From positions 124,001 to 188,000 of the forward strand of contig PBAY01000051.1 of assembly GCA_002717655.1 (NCBI GenBank): a DNA stretch of 64,000 bases. The letters are read 5' to 3'. This DNA comes from Phycisphaerae bacterium. GTDB lineage: Bacteria; Planctomycetota; Phycisphaerae; Phycisphaerales; SM1A02. Positions 26,989 through 36,479 of this stretch are shown one piece after another (position 1 is the first letter of the stretch; every line of letters starts with the position of its first letter). The notes below the pieces were generated by a model, which searched no databases, had not been told where the DNA came from, and saw nothing but the letters and a program-made list of their open reading frames with translations. A program made the translations under genes and the position numbers.

Positions 26989-27717
26989 CTATTCCTCGGC
27001 CTTCTGAATCTGCCAGTATTCCAGCTCAACTGGAGCCTGACGTCCGAAGATCGTCACGAGAACACGAACGAGACCACGCTCAGGCAACACGGTGTCCACC
27101 GTACCGTCGTAGTTCTCGAAAGGTCCTTCCTTGATCGTGACATTGTCGCCAGGAGCGAACTCCATGCGGACCGTGGGTTCTTCTTCGGGCATCTTGGAGT
27201 CGTGGAGCATCTTCTCCACTTCAGCAGGTGACATGGGGGTCGGACGGCCAGCCGTACCGACGAAGTCACCGACACCGGTGGTTTCCTTGATCAGGAAGAA
27301 GACATCCTGAGGAATACGACCATCCGGTTCCAACCGCATCTCAACGAAGATGTACCCGGGGTAGAGCTTGGTCTCCGTGATCCGCTGCTTGCCGCCCTTG
27401 AGTGTACGGGTCTTTTCCGTAGGAACCATGATTCGGCCCACACGTTGCTCAAGACCTTCGATCTGAACCTTGCGCTGAAGGGTGTCACGAACGAAGTTTT
27501 CCTTGTTGGATGCAACTCGAAGCACGAACCAGTCCATGCCCTCGCGGTACATGGGCATGTCAACAGCTGGATCAAATGCCTCTTCAGCAACTGCTTCCGT
27601 AGTGTCGGGAGCAACAGGGGCTGTTGAATCAGTTGTTGTCTGAGCCTGGTCAAGCATCTCGCCGGCATCACCAGGAGCCTGCTCACCATTGGTCATCATC
27701 TGGTTCTGTTCGGACAT
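26989..27717 (-). CDS. nusG: Transcription antitermination factor NusG with N-terminal extension
   Basis: A 242-residue NusG; E. coli NusG has 181. The first 55 residues are an acidic, disordered-looking extension. The NGN domain follows (WFVLRVASNKE, LYPGYIFVEM, GVGDFVGT) and the KOW domain has FAPGDNVTIKEGPFENYDG. NusG binds RNA polymerase clamp helices, supports processivity, and couples to Rho or ribosomes. AGGAGG lies 5 bases before the ATG. It follows secE by 51 bases. The usual downstream rplK is absent; a beta-barrel gene comes next. Confidence 0.96.
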   Translation of the reverse strand: MSEQNQMMTNGEQAPGDAGEMLDQAQTTTDSTAPVAPDTTEAVAEEAFDPAVDMPMYREGMDWFVLRVASNKENFVRDTLQRKVQIEGLEQRVGRIMVPTEKTRTLKGGKQRITETKLYPGYIFVEMRLEPDGRIPQDVFFLIKETTGVGDFVGTAGRPTPMSPAEVEKMLHDSKMPEEEPTVRMEFAPGDNVTIKEGPFENYDGTVDTVLPERGLVRVLVTIFGRQAPVELEYWQIQKAEE

Positions 27718-27768
27718 CCGAACCTCCTGTATCAGCAGGCAGTCACCTGCAGCTGATCGTAATCGTCA

Positions 27769-28173
27769 TCAGTTTTCAAGAACACCGACCGAGCGGAACA
27801 GCATCGCGAAGATGACATCCACACCCCAACAGAAGATGGCGACGAAGATCGTCAGGCCGATGACTGCGATCGTGGATCGAGTCAGTTCCGCCTTGGTAGA
27901 CCAGTTCACCTTCTTCATCTCACCCTCAGTGGCAATCATGAAGTCAACCGAGCCAGGCTTGGAACCAATCAGCCAGTAACCGAGCAGGCCGAAGATGCCT
28001 GCACAGATCAGAATCGCGATCACCTGGGCATAGGTCGTCTCGATACCGAAATCAACGGTTTCCATCTGCTTCCAGAGCCAGATCAGACCCAGAGCTACCA
28101 CAACGCCGTAGCCAATGGCCGACATCAATCGGACCCAATAGCCTTGACCACTCTTGTAGATGCCTGTGCCCAT
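27769..28173 (-). CDS. secE: Preprotein translocase subunit SecE
   Basis: A 134-residue protein with three membrane helices: about residues 16-33 and 47-69, then the conserved SecE core EMKKVNWSTKAELTRST and a final helix. The core amphipathic segment and last helix brace SecY in the translocon. The start is ambiguous: ATG 28173 (MGTGIYKSGQGYW) is preferred on similarity to other N-termini of this type. ATG 28182 is possible. Longer starts would run into tRNA-Trp and are excluded. Confidence 0.9.
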   Translation of the reverse strand: MGTGIYKSGQGYWVRLMSAIGYGVVVALGLIWLWKQMETVDFGIETTYAQVIAILICAGIFGLLGYWLIGSKPGSVDFMIATEGEMKKVNWSTKAELTRSTIAVIGLTIFVAIFCWGVDVIFAMLFRSVGVLEN

Positions 28174-28243
28174 GATCCACATTCCATTCCAGCCGTAATT
28201 CGGCTCATGAGCTCTTGAATAGAGCCCCTGGGTTCCAATCCAA

Positions 28244-28316
<73 letters not shown>

Positions 28317-28325
28317 TTCGCCGAT

Positions 28326-28357
28326 GGTGTCGCCCCGGCTCATGCCGGGACGACACC
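28326..28357 (-). other. Strong hairpin between rpmG and tRNA-Trp
   Basis: GGTGTCG (28326-28332) pairs with CGACACC (28351-28357) and CCCGGC (28334-28339) with GCCGGG (28344-28349), a 13-bp stem interrupted by one C/A mismatch and closed by a four-base loop. There is no U-tract after it on either strand. It sits 13 bases after the rpmG stop and 9 bases before the tRNA, so it could be a processing signal separating mRNA from tRNA, or a non-canonical terminator. Confidence 0.8.
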
Positions 28358-28370
28358 TGATCGACAGATA

Positions 28371-28550
28371 TCACTTCCTCTTGATCTTGTGAAGCGTGTG
28401 CTTCCGAAGCCGAGGGCTGTACTTCTTGAAACCGGCTTTCACCTTCTCGTCAATACCGCCCTTGACGCGAATGCTGGTGCGGTAATTCAAGTCACCACAT
28501 TCAGTGCATTCAAGCCAGACGTATTCTCGATCTGCCGCTTTCTTGGCCAT
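28371..28550 (-). CDS. rpmG: 50S ribosomal protein L33
   Basis: A 59-residue protein, usual L33 length. It has the characteristic LECTECGDLNYRT and a C-terminal FKKYSPRLRKHTLHK. The first zinc pair (CTEC) is present, but the second pair normally in YCPRCKKHT is replaced by Ser and Leu, so it is a half-lost zinc form. GGAG lies about 10 bases before the ATG. It lies between tuf and tRNA-Trp on the same strand, where rpmG often sits. Confidence 0.95.
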   Translation of the reverse strand: MAKKAADREYVWLECTECGDLNYRTSIRVKGGIDEKVKAGFKKYSPRLRKHTLHKIKRK

Positions 28551-28584
28551 GGCCCATGGTCTCCGTCAATCAAGCAGGAAAAAA

Positions 28585-29781
<1,197 letters not shown>

Positions 29782-29968
29782 CGGTTTGGTCTCCGTCTAT
29801 CGCCAATTGCGTCTGTCGCAATCCCGAGTTCAGAACGTCCGAACCCAGTAATCATCTCGAAACTGAACGACGACCCTCTCGAGGCGCCGAACCTGCAGGT
29901 CAAGTCCCATCTCTGGAACATCAACCTTGGACACCGACACGGACCTTCCGTGCCATACCGTCCAATCA

Positions 29969-30040
29969 AGCCACCGACGGGACTTGAACCCGTGACCTCA
30001 CCCTTACCAAGGGTGTGCTCTACCACTGAGCTACGGTGGC
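29969..30040 (-). tRNA. tRNA-Thr (anticodon GGT)
   Basis: A 72-base cloverleaf on the minus strand. Acceptor GCCACCG pairs with CGGTGGC, discriminator T. The anticodon stem CACCC/GGGTG encloses TTGGTAA (anticodon GGT) and the T stem ACGGG/CCCGT encloses TTCAAGT. CCA is not encoded. It is the first gene of the tuf cluster. Confidence 0.97.
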
Positions 30041-30054
30041 AAATCGATTCCCTC

Positions 30055-30087
30055 ATTCAGTCAACTTGTAGCTCGTGCTGACTGAAT
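30055..30087. repeat. 9-bp inverted repeat upstream of tRNA-Thr
   Basis: ATTCAGTCA (30055-30063) and TGACTGAAT (30079-30087) are a perfect inverted repeat with a 15-base spacer. It lies in the tRNA-Thr promoter region, directly beyond the T-run of the pilin terminator. It may be an operator or an RNA stem; no factor can be named. Confidence 0.6.
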
Positions 30088-30112
30088 AAAAACCGCCTCG
30101 TGATTGAGGCGG
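30088..30112 (-). terminator. Rho-independent terminator of the pseudopilin gene
   Basis: Read on the minus strand, CCGCCTC-AATCAC-GAGGCGG forms a perfect 7-bp stem with a 6-base loop and is followed by TTTTT (30092-30088). It lies 124 bases downstream of the pseudopilin stop and insulates it from the tRNA-Thr/tuf unit. Confidence 0.9.
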
Positions 30113-30235
30113 AAAGGAGATTGTACCGCTACCGGCATCCCTTTCAACCCACTTAAGCAAGGAGTTCCCCTTGGCGGGCTGGACAGGCTGCTGGGGGGCC
30201 TTAAATCAGGCCTCAGAGGGCCATCACAGCCGGGA

Positions 30236-31420
30236 CTATGGGCTTACTTCACTCTTGCGTTTATCAAGATCAGTGACACGGATTCCACGGCCCGGATTGC
30301 CTCCGATGCCCTGCAGCTCTGCCAGGGATCCAAATCGGGATACCAGCTCTACATGACCATCCAGGAAAAGCATCAGACAGGCTTTGCCGCCGGAGTAACG
30401 GAAATCGACTTCCTGAGTGGCATCCGCTGAATTATCAATGCTATCGGACCCTCCGCTGATGATGCCGATGTCATTGACATCCTGTGTCAGGAATGCATCA
30501 ACCGTGGCCTGCTCATTGGTTGGATCACCGCCAATGGTCAATCCAGCAAATGAATCCACCAGATACATGGACTGCGCTGGTCCCTTGAGTTGACCCGTCG
30601 TCACATATCGATCAATTCCAGAACCATTGCTTCCTGGATCGAGATCCAGCTCCGATTGAGCACTGAAGAAATTGTTGGCCGCAAAGAAGCCAGGAAGACC
30701 TTTTTCCCAGGCGCCTGCACCGAATGGCTTGGGCAGACCCAAAGGCTGGCCGCCGCTGTTCTGACCAATCTGCGCAGGATCAACGACGACATTGCCTCCC
30801 CCGGCTACAAAGCGAGGGAAATCAAAGGTATTGACACCCAAGGAACGAAGTGGATTTCGTTTGAAGTTCTCGTTGTAGTCATACACATGGCGATCCGGGG
30901 CACGGTAGCGATACGAGACGTTGACCGCATTACCACCTGAATTCAGGCCGCCATTGGGTCGAACCAGTGGAAAGTCCGCCAGACCCACATCACTCCCCAG
31001 ATTGCTTTCAACCCAGAGGATGTCTGCAAAGGTGCCTTGGGATACAAAATCAGTTCGAGGATCGCCCGAGGCATTCAGCAGGTTGTTGGAGACGACCCAT
31101 TCCAGATCATTGCTTCCGGCACCGGTATAACCAGATCGAGAAGCAACCCCTCCTATTTCATCACCGTTCTCGTCAAAGTAGTCAAACTGACTTGGAACGA
31201 TTCGATCCCGATGATTCGATGAATACGCTTCCATCCAGGTGTGAATCTGACGCAGGTTGTTTCGCGATCGAAGATTGACATCCGTTGCATTGGCGCCCGA
31301 CAAGGCCGTCATCGTCAAAGCCACGAGGAGTCCGATGATGGAAATGACAACCAGCACTTCTACGAGGCTGAAGGCCGGGCGAGGTCGAGTGGACTTTGCT
31401 TGAAGTTGCTGAACAGACAT
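30236..31420 (-). CDS. Type II pseudopilin / planctomycete prepilin-like protein
   Basis: A 394-residue protein with a class III prepilin leader: after a basic N-terminus comes FSLVEVLVVISIIGLLVAL, with Glu at position 5 of the mature helix. The prepilin peptidase would cut before Phe, although the usual Gly at -1 is replaced by Ala (RPRPA-FSLVE). The large C-terminal domain ends with FLDGHVELV, the DG motif seen in planctomycete single-pilin families (DUF1559 and relatives). GGAG lies 10 bases before ATG 31420; an upstream frame extension is rejected. It is a plausible substrate of the PilMNO/GspE machine at 5-10 kb. Confidence 0.87.
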   Translation of the reverse strand: MSVQQLQAKSTRPRPAFSLVEVLVVISIIGLLVALTMTALSGANATDVNLRSRNNLRQIHTWMEAYSSNHRDRIVPSQFDYFDENGDEIGGVASRSGYTGAGSNDLEWVVSNNLLNASGDPRTDFVSQGTFADILWVESNLGSDVGLADFPLVRPNGGLNSGGNAVNVSYRYRAPDRHVYDYNENFKRNPLRSLGVNTFDFPRFVAGGGNVVVDPAQIGQNSGGQPLGLPKPFGAGAWEKGLPGFFAANNFFSAQSELDLDPGSNGSGIDRYVTTGQLKGPAQSMYLVDSFAGLTIGGDPTNEQATVDAFLTQDVNDIGIISGGSDSIDNSADATQEVDFRYSGGKACLMLFLDGHVELVSRFGSLAELQGIGGNPGRGIRVTDLDKRKSEVSP

Positions 31421-31636
31421 CAACTTTCGTCTCCATTCACTGAATGGTGCTTGCTTGCCGTTACTTCGCTTGAAGCATGGCTCCTCAAGACACCTCTGAG
31501 GGTCTCCATCAGGATACCCCCGGTACATGTTCGAACTGAACATTGCTGCGGATCCTCGCTGACTTGGGGAAACAAACCCCTTTGAGGACCCAAAAGAATG
31601 CCTGACCGCGATGTGTCTGGGCGGTGAGGCTGTCCG

Positions 31637-33073
31637 TCAGCCCAGATTCATCGTCATCAGGAACTCCGCATTCGAATTGGCCTTGACCATTCTTGTGCGG
31701 AGCATTTCCATGGCTTCCACGACACTCATGTCCGAAACCACCTTGCGCAGCCTGACAACCAGGTCCAGTTCCTTTGGATCCAGCAACAGCTCCTCTCGAC
31801 GTGTACCGGATGCGGCAATGTCGATAGCAGGCCAGATCCGCTTCTCCACCAGCTTTCTGGTGAGATGCAGTTCGGAGTTACCCGTTCCCTTGAATTCCTC
31901 GAAGATGACTTCATCGGCCTTCGAACCGGTATCAACCAACGCCGTGGCGATGATGGTCAAGGACCCTCCGTCTTCGATGTTTCGAGCGGAACCGAAGAAC
32001 TTCTTGGGCTTGATCAACGCAGCGTTGTCGACACCGCCGGAACCGATCTTGCCTGAGTTGGGCGCCGCATTGTTGTAGCCACGAGCCAGCCTGGTGATCG
32101 AGTCCATCAACACGACGACATCCTGGCCGACTTCGACCATGCGACGTGCTTTTTCCATGACCATCTCGGCCACCTGAATATGTCGCGTTGCGTGTTCGTC
32201 GAAGGTACTGGCGACGACTTCAACGGATTCATTGGTGTTGCGCCGGAAATCCGTTACTTCCTCAGGTCGCTCGTCGACCAGAAGCACGATGACATGGGCT
32301 TCCGGATGATTCGTTGAAATGGCATTCGTGATCTTCTGCAGCATCACGGTCTTGCCGGTTCGAGGTGGTGCGACGATCAGGGCACGCTGGCCGAAACCAA
32401 GCGGGGCAACCAGATCGATGACTCTTGTTTCAACCGGCTCCTGACCTGTTTCAAGAATGATGCGCTGGTTCGGATGAAGCGGTGTCAGATTCTCGAATGC
32501 AGCAAGATTGTGAAGTTCCTTGGGACTTCGACCATTGATTTCTTCGACGCGAAGCATCGCGAAATAGGTTTCTGTTTCCTTCGGGGGTCGAATGAGACCC
32601 TTGATCACCTGCCCACGGCGCAGACCGAATCGACGTACCTGGGAAGGGCTGACATAGACATCATCAGGCGACGCCATGTAGGAATACTGCGCACTCCGCA
32701 GGAAACCAAAACCATCAGGAAGCAGTTCAAGCGTGCCTTCCCCCATCATGAGGCCCTGCTTGGCAGCACGACTCTTCAGAATCTCGAAGACCAGCTTCTG
32801 CTTGGAAAGGTTGGCCGGATCCTCGATCTTCTGCTTCTCAGCAACCTTGATCAAATCCTGGCCGGACATCTTCTGCAGCGAAGCCAGATCAAGACCGTCT
32901 TTCTTGGCCTTGTCGAATTTGGCCTGGGTCTTGGCATCCAGTTCCTTGTCAAGCTTCGACGCTTCCGCCTCAAGCTCCTCGTCTGTTGGAACTTCACCCG
33001 GCTGAAGGGTCATGGTGGCAATTGCTGAATTGCCGCCGGAAGACTTTTTTCGTCGTCGTCTCTTCTTGGCCAT
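31637..33073 (-). CDS. rho: Transcription termination factor Rho
   Basis: A 478-residue Rho. A basic N-terminal extension (MAKKRRRRKKSSGG) and an acidic insert precede the Rho N-terminal helix bundle and RNA-binding domain (GTLELLPDGFGFLRS). The ATPase has Walker A APPRTGKT, VLLVDERPEEVTDF, Walker B DVVVLMDSITRLARGYN and the Q/R-loop region with GSLTIIATALVDTGSK. It unwinds RNA to end transcripts. ATG 33073 is preferred over an upstream in-frame GTG at 33121. The ribosome site is weak. Confidence 0.97.
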   Translation of the reverse strand: MAKKRRRRKKSSGGNSAIATMTLQPGEVPTDEELEAEASKLDKELDAKTQAKFDKAKKDGLDLASLQKMSGQDLIKVAEKQKIEDPANLSKQKLVFEILKSRAAKQGLMMGEGTLELLPDGFGFLRSAQYSYMASPDDVYVSPSQVRRFGLRRGQVIKGLIRPPKETETYFAMLRVEEINGRSPKELHNLAAFENLTPLHPNQRIILETGQEPVETRVIDLVAPLGFGQRALIVAPPRTGKTVMLQKITNAISTNHPEAHVIVLLVDERPEEVTDFRRNTNESVEVVASTFDEHATRHIQVAEMVMEKARRMVEVGQDVVVLMDSITRLARGYNNAAPNSGKIGSGGVDNAALIKPKKFFGSARNIEDGGSLTIIATALVDTGSKADEVIFEEFKGTGNSELHLTRKLVEKRIWPAIDIAASGTRREELLLDPKELDLVVRLRKVVSDMSVVEAMEMLRTRMVKANSNAEFLMTMNLG

Positions 33074-33247
33074 TTGCTTTCTCGAACCTTGCTTACGTTG
33101 GGTAGTGCCCGTAGCTGTCACGGCATGGTCTGCCTGTTATCAAGGGTTTCAATCTGGGCAATGCTGAACAATCGTGCGCCCTGTATTGGGAGAGAAACAC
33201 GCCAGCCTTGAGTTTCCATGCATGAAATGATGCGGGGAAGCCCTGCC

Positions 33248-33285
33248 TTTCCCGTCTCCACGGGAAACCGGATCAACTATCCGGT
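33248..33285 (-). other. Two tandem hairpins at the coaE 3' end
   Basis: On the minus strand, ACCGGAT/ATCCGGT (7 bp, five-base loop; spanning the coaE stop) is followed directly by TTTCCCGT/ACGGGAAA (8 bp, four-base loop). Neither is followed by a T-run. They could be a rho-linked 3' end or stabilise the message between coaE and rho. Confidence 0.6.
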
Positions 33286-33899
33286 CGGCTGGAAAAATCG
33301 CTGATGAGGGTTTCGAGGTAAGCCTCGACTGAACGGGCGAGGTCTTCAACCTCACCGTCGTTACCAAGAACATGATGGGCCATGGACCGCTTCTCGTCAA
33401 GCGGTAACTGGGCTGCCTCACGCCGGGCCAATTCCGTCGGTTCCCAGCCCCGATGCTGTTGCAGGCGTTTCTGGCGAATTTCCTCTGGCGTATCAATGAA
33501 GAGAATTGCATCGCAATCGCTGTCCAGACCCGCTTCAAGCAGCAATGGTGCATCGATCACCAGGGCAACCGCATCTGCCGATGCTGAGGCAAACAGTGCT
33601 TCTCGTTGCTCATGCACGATTGGATGCAGTATCGATTCCAGCCATCTTCGCTCGGATTCATCATGAAAGACGATCGAGGCCACCTTGGTTCGATCAATCC
33701 CACTCTGGCTGGCAAGCACATGATCACCCCAGCGATCCTGAAGCTGCTGGATGACCTCCGGCATCTCAAGTGCCTTCTTGGCCATCGCATCAGCATCCGC
33801 CACGACACAGCCCAGATCCTTGAGCATCATGGCCACCTGCGACTTGCCGGAACCAATTCCACCGGTGAGACCGATCACTGGAATTCGATGCCTGCCCAT
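33273..33899 (-). CDS. coaE: Dephospho-CoA kinase
   Basis: A 208-residue P-loop kinase that makes the last step of coenzyme A synthesis. GLTGGIGSGKSQVA holds the P-loop at residues 10-20, followed by VVADADAMAKKAL and VIDAPLLLEAGLDSDCD, all CoaE signatures. ATG 33899 is chosen because it gives the normal N-terminus; the longer frame lies inside cysS. It begins 16 bases after the cysS stop and shares its strand, so it is probably co-transcribed with it. Confidence 0.94.
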   Translation of the reverse strand: MGRHRIPVIGLTGGIGSGKSQVAMMLKDLGCVVADADAMAKKALEMPEVIQQLQDRWGDHVLASQSGIDRTKVASIVFHDESERRWLESILHPIVHEQREALFASASADAVALVIDAPLLLEAGLDSDCDAILFIDTPEEIRQKRLQQHRGWEPTELARREAAQLPLDEKRSMAHHVLGNDGEVEDLARSVEAYLETLISDFSSRPDS

Positions 33900-33915
33900 G
33901 GTCTGCCCTTGCTGT

Positions 33916-35451
33916 TCAGTTGACGATCTGTTTCCAGGTGGTGCCTTCCGGCCCATCCTTGATTTCGATGCCTGCTTCGAGAAGTTCATCTCGAATTCGA
34001 TCTGCTTCCGCCCAGTCCTTGTCCGCCCTCGCCTGATTACGTGCCGCAATCCTGTCGTCAATCCAATTGACATCCAGATCACTCTGAGCGGTATCCGCTT
34101 CGATCGAAAGTTGCAGAACACCCAGAACATGATCCATGGCATTCAAGGCCTCAAGATCTTCGGCCCACGTGCCATCGCCATCATCCTTGACTTCCGATTC
34201 AACCGGAATCCTGCCAGCAGCTTCACTGAGCACGCCAATGGCTCCCGCGATGTTCAGATCATTGCCGATGGCTTCCTTGAAACGTGGCAACGCTTCGACC
34301 AGAGGACCTGGTGAAGGTCGATGGCAATCGGCGTTGCTTTCAAGCCAGATCTGCAGTCGTTTCCAGCGTTCAACCTGACGCTGCGCATCCTTCAGTCCCT
34401 GGAAGGTGAAATTGGAGTTGATGCGGTAATGCGTTCGTATGAGTTCCAGACGAATGGCCGCTGGCGATGCGCCTTTCTGCAGCAGATCACGGATCGTGAA
34501 GAACGTGCCGGCTGATTTGCTCATCTTCTTGCCATCAACCATCAGATGACGGGTATGGAACCAGTATCTGGCAAATGAATCTCCACCCGTAGCACCACAG
34601 GACTGTGCAATTTCACATTCATGATGAGGGAAGATGTTGTCTTCACCACCACTGTGTAGATCAATCACATCTCCAAGTAGATCACGCGCCATCACTGAGC
34701 ATTCAAGATGCCAGCCTGGATACCCTTCACCCCAGGGGCTTGGCCAACGCATCAGGTGCTTGTCATCCGGCTTCCACAACATGAAGTCCGCAGGATGACG
34801 CTTGACTGCCTGCGTCTCCATGTCCACACGACCACCCTCGCCACTGCGGATGGATTCAATGGTGTTGCCTGAAAGTGCGCCGTATTCAGGGAAGGACTGA
34901 ACATCGAAATAGACGACGCCATCAGAGGCCACATAGGCATGACCTTTTTCAAGCAGCGTTTCGACCAGTTCAATCATCTCCGGTACCAACCGCGATGGCC
35001 TCGGCATCAATTCCGGCTGATCCACGACCTCATCGGCAACCTTCAGGCCAAGGAGACGAGCATCCGCAAGAAAGGCCTCTGCATAGAAGTCTGCAATTCC
35101 CATTGGATCATCAGGATCGATATCAACGCCTTCAGGCAGGGAACCGGACTTCTTGGCTTCCAGCATCCGACGGGATGCCACTTCCATCTTGTCCTCGCCA
35201 CCACCATCCGGGTCGGCATCCTCGGTCATGTGACCGACATCCGTGATGTTCATCACGTGCTTGACGTCATGCCCCAGAAGCTCGATCGCACGCCTCAGTA
35301 CATCCGCGTTGAGGAAGGAGCGGAAGTTTCCGATGTGGGCGTAGTCATAGACCGTTGGTCCACAGGAATAGAACGTGACCGGGCCATCAGGCGACAGTGG
35401 CTCGAAACGTTCAACCGAATTGGTAAGCGTGTTGTAGAGATCCAAAGGCAT
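33916..35451 (-). CDS. cysS: Cysteine--tRNA ligase
   Basis: A class I synthetase of 511 residues. HIGH appears as HIGNFR, the zinc-ligand region begins FYSCGPTVYDYAHIGN, the WHLECS and GGEDNIFPHHECEIAQS segments are intact, and KMSKS is present. A C-terminal helical anticodon domain follows with RNQARADKDWAEADRIR. ATG 35451 is preferred on family N-terminus; GTG 35487, 6 bases after the upstream stop and 10 bases from AAGGG, is an alternative. The insert between HIGN and the zinc site contains an acidic GGGEDK loop. Confidence 0.95.
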   Translation of the reverse strand: MPLDLYNTLTNSVERFEPLSPDGPVTFYSCGPTVYDYAHIGNFRSFLNADVLRRAIELLGHDVKHVMNITDVGHMTEDADPDGGGEDKMEVASRRMLEAKKSGSLPEGVDIDPDDPMGIADFYAEAFLADARLLGLKVADEVVDQPELMPRPSRLVPEMIELVETLLEKGHAYVASDGVVYFDVQSFPEYGALSGNTIESIRSGEGGRVDMETQAVKRHPADFMLWKPDDKHLMRWPSPWGEGYPGWHLECSVMARDLLGDVIDLHSGGEDNIFPHHECEIAQSCGATGGDSFARYWFHTRHLMVDGKKMSKSAGTFFTIRDLLQKGASPAAIRLELIRTHYRINSNFTFQGLKDAQRQVERWKRLQIWLESNADCHRPSPGPLVEALPRFKEAIGNDLNIAGAIGVLSEAAGRIPVESEVKDDGDGTWAEDLEALNAMDHVLGVLQLSIEADTAQSDLDVNWIDDRIAARNQARADKDWAEADRIRDELLEAGIEIKDGPEGTTWKQIVN

Positions 35452-35493
35452 GTCATGGGAATAGTACTCCCCCACGCCATCATTCACGAGATC

Positions 35494-36453
35494 TCAACCC
35501 TTGGAGGACTCGAACCAATCCACGGTGGCTCGCAGCCCCTCGATCAGGGATGTTGGTGGACTCCAGTTCAACTGCTTCTGAAGTTGAGTGATATCCATGC
35601 AGACCCGAGGTGCACCCTCAGGCCGATCCGTATCCCAGAGGATCTGACCCTTGAATCCAACAACCTCGGCGACCGACTCCACCAATTGCGAGATGGTGGT
35701 TTCCACTCCAGTTCCGAGATTGACCGGTTGAGGCTCCTCCAGACAAGATGCAGCTCGAATGACACCTTCAGCCGCATCCATTACATACAAAAACTCCCGT
35801 ATCGCCCGACCACTGCCCCAGCAGGTGATGCTGTCTTGGCCCTGATCCCTGGCTTCCACACAACGTCTGATCGTCGCAGCAACCACATTGCTGCGATCAG
35901 GTTCAAATCTTGCACGTGGCCCATACATGTTGGCTGGCATCACAACCGATGCACCGAGTCCATGTTGCTGATGAGCCGACTGAAGCAGGGCAATGCCTCC
36001 ACGCTTGGCATGGGCATAACCCCAATGAGCAGGTTCAGGAGGACCGTCCCACAACGCTGCTTCCTGGTAAGGGATGTTCGCTTTGGCTGGATAGCAGATG
36101 CTTGAAGCCGTAAAGACGAACCGGATGACATTTTTTTCTATCGATGCCGCAACCAATGCTTCCATCATGGCTGCGTTATCAAGAAACGCGGTGCATTGAT
36201 TCGCCTGCTGCCAAGCAACACCGCCCTGTGCCGCCGCAATGTGAATCACGACTTCCGGATCGAAGGCCTCGAAGAGTTCCCGTACAGCCGAGGTGTCACG
36301 CAGATCGCACTGTGATCTCATGACACCATGGACCTTCTTGACACCTTGTTGTTCAAGAAGATCCACCACATGGCTGCCGAGGAAGCCGCCTGCACCAGTC
36401 ACGAGTACACGGCGGCCGATCAGATTCGAATTGTCATTGATGCAGTTGTTCAT
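35494..36453 (-). CDS. NAD-dependent epimerase, GDP-L-fucose synthase-like
   Basis: A 319-residue short-chain-type sugar nucleotide enzyme. The Rossmann motif is TGAGGFLGSH (GxxGxxG). The catalytic Ser lies in FTASSICYP and the Tyr/Lys pair in YAHAKR. The spacing and the flanking PEPAHWGYAHAK and NMYGPRARFEPDRSNVVAA closely follow GDP-L-fucose synthase (WcaG/Fcl). It would finish GDP-fucose from the 4-keto-6-deoxymannose form, for glycans. No GDP-mannose dehydratase is next to it, so another epimerase substrate remains possible. It lies between fliS and cysS. Confidence 0.82.
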   Translation of the reverse strand: MNNCINDNSNLIGRRVLVTGAGGFLGSHVVDLLEQQGVKKVHGVMRSQCDLRDTSAVRELFEAFDPEVVIHIAAAQGGVAWQQANQCTAFLDNAAMMEALVAASIEKNVIRFVFTASSICYPAKANIPYQEAALWDGPPEPAHWGYAHAKRGGIALLQSAHQQHGLGASVVMPANMYGPRARFEPDRSNVVAATIRRCVEARDQGQDSITCWGSGRAIREFLYVMDAAEGVIRAASCLEEPQPVNLGTGVETTISQLVESVAEVVGFKGQILWDTDRPEGAPRVCMDITQLQKQLNWSPPTSLIEGLRATVDWFESSKG

Positions 36454-36479
36454 GCCGATCGAAATCGTGTCAGCATGGG

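Noticed and set aside
33900-34142. In-frame extension of CoaE
   Set aside because: It lies inside the 3' end of cysS; ATG 33899 gives the standard P-loop distance.
34939-36105. 388-codon frame opposite cysS and the epimerase
   Set aside because: It spans two genes with clear motifs on the other strand and has no start signal.
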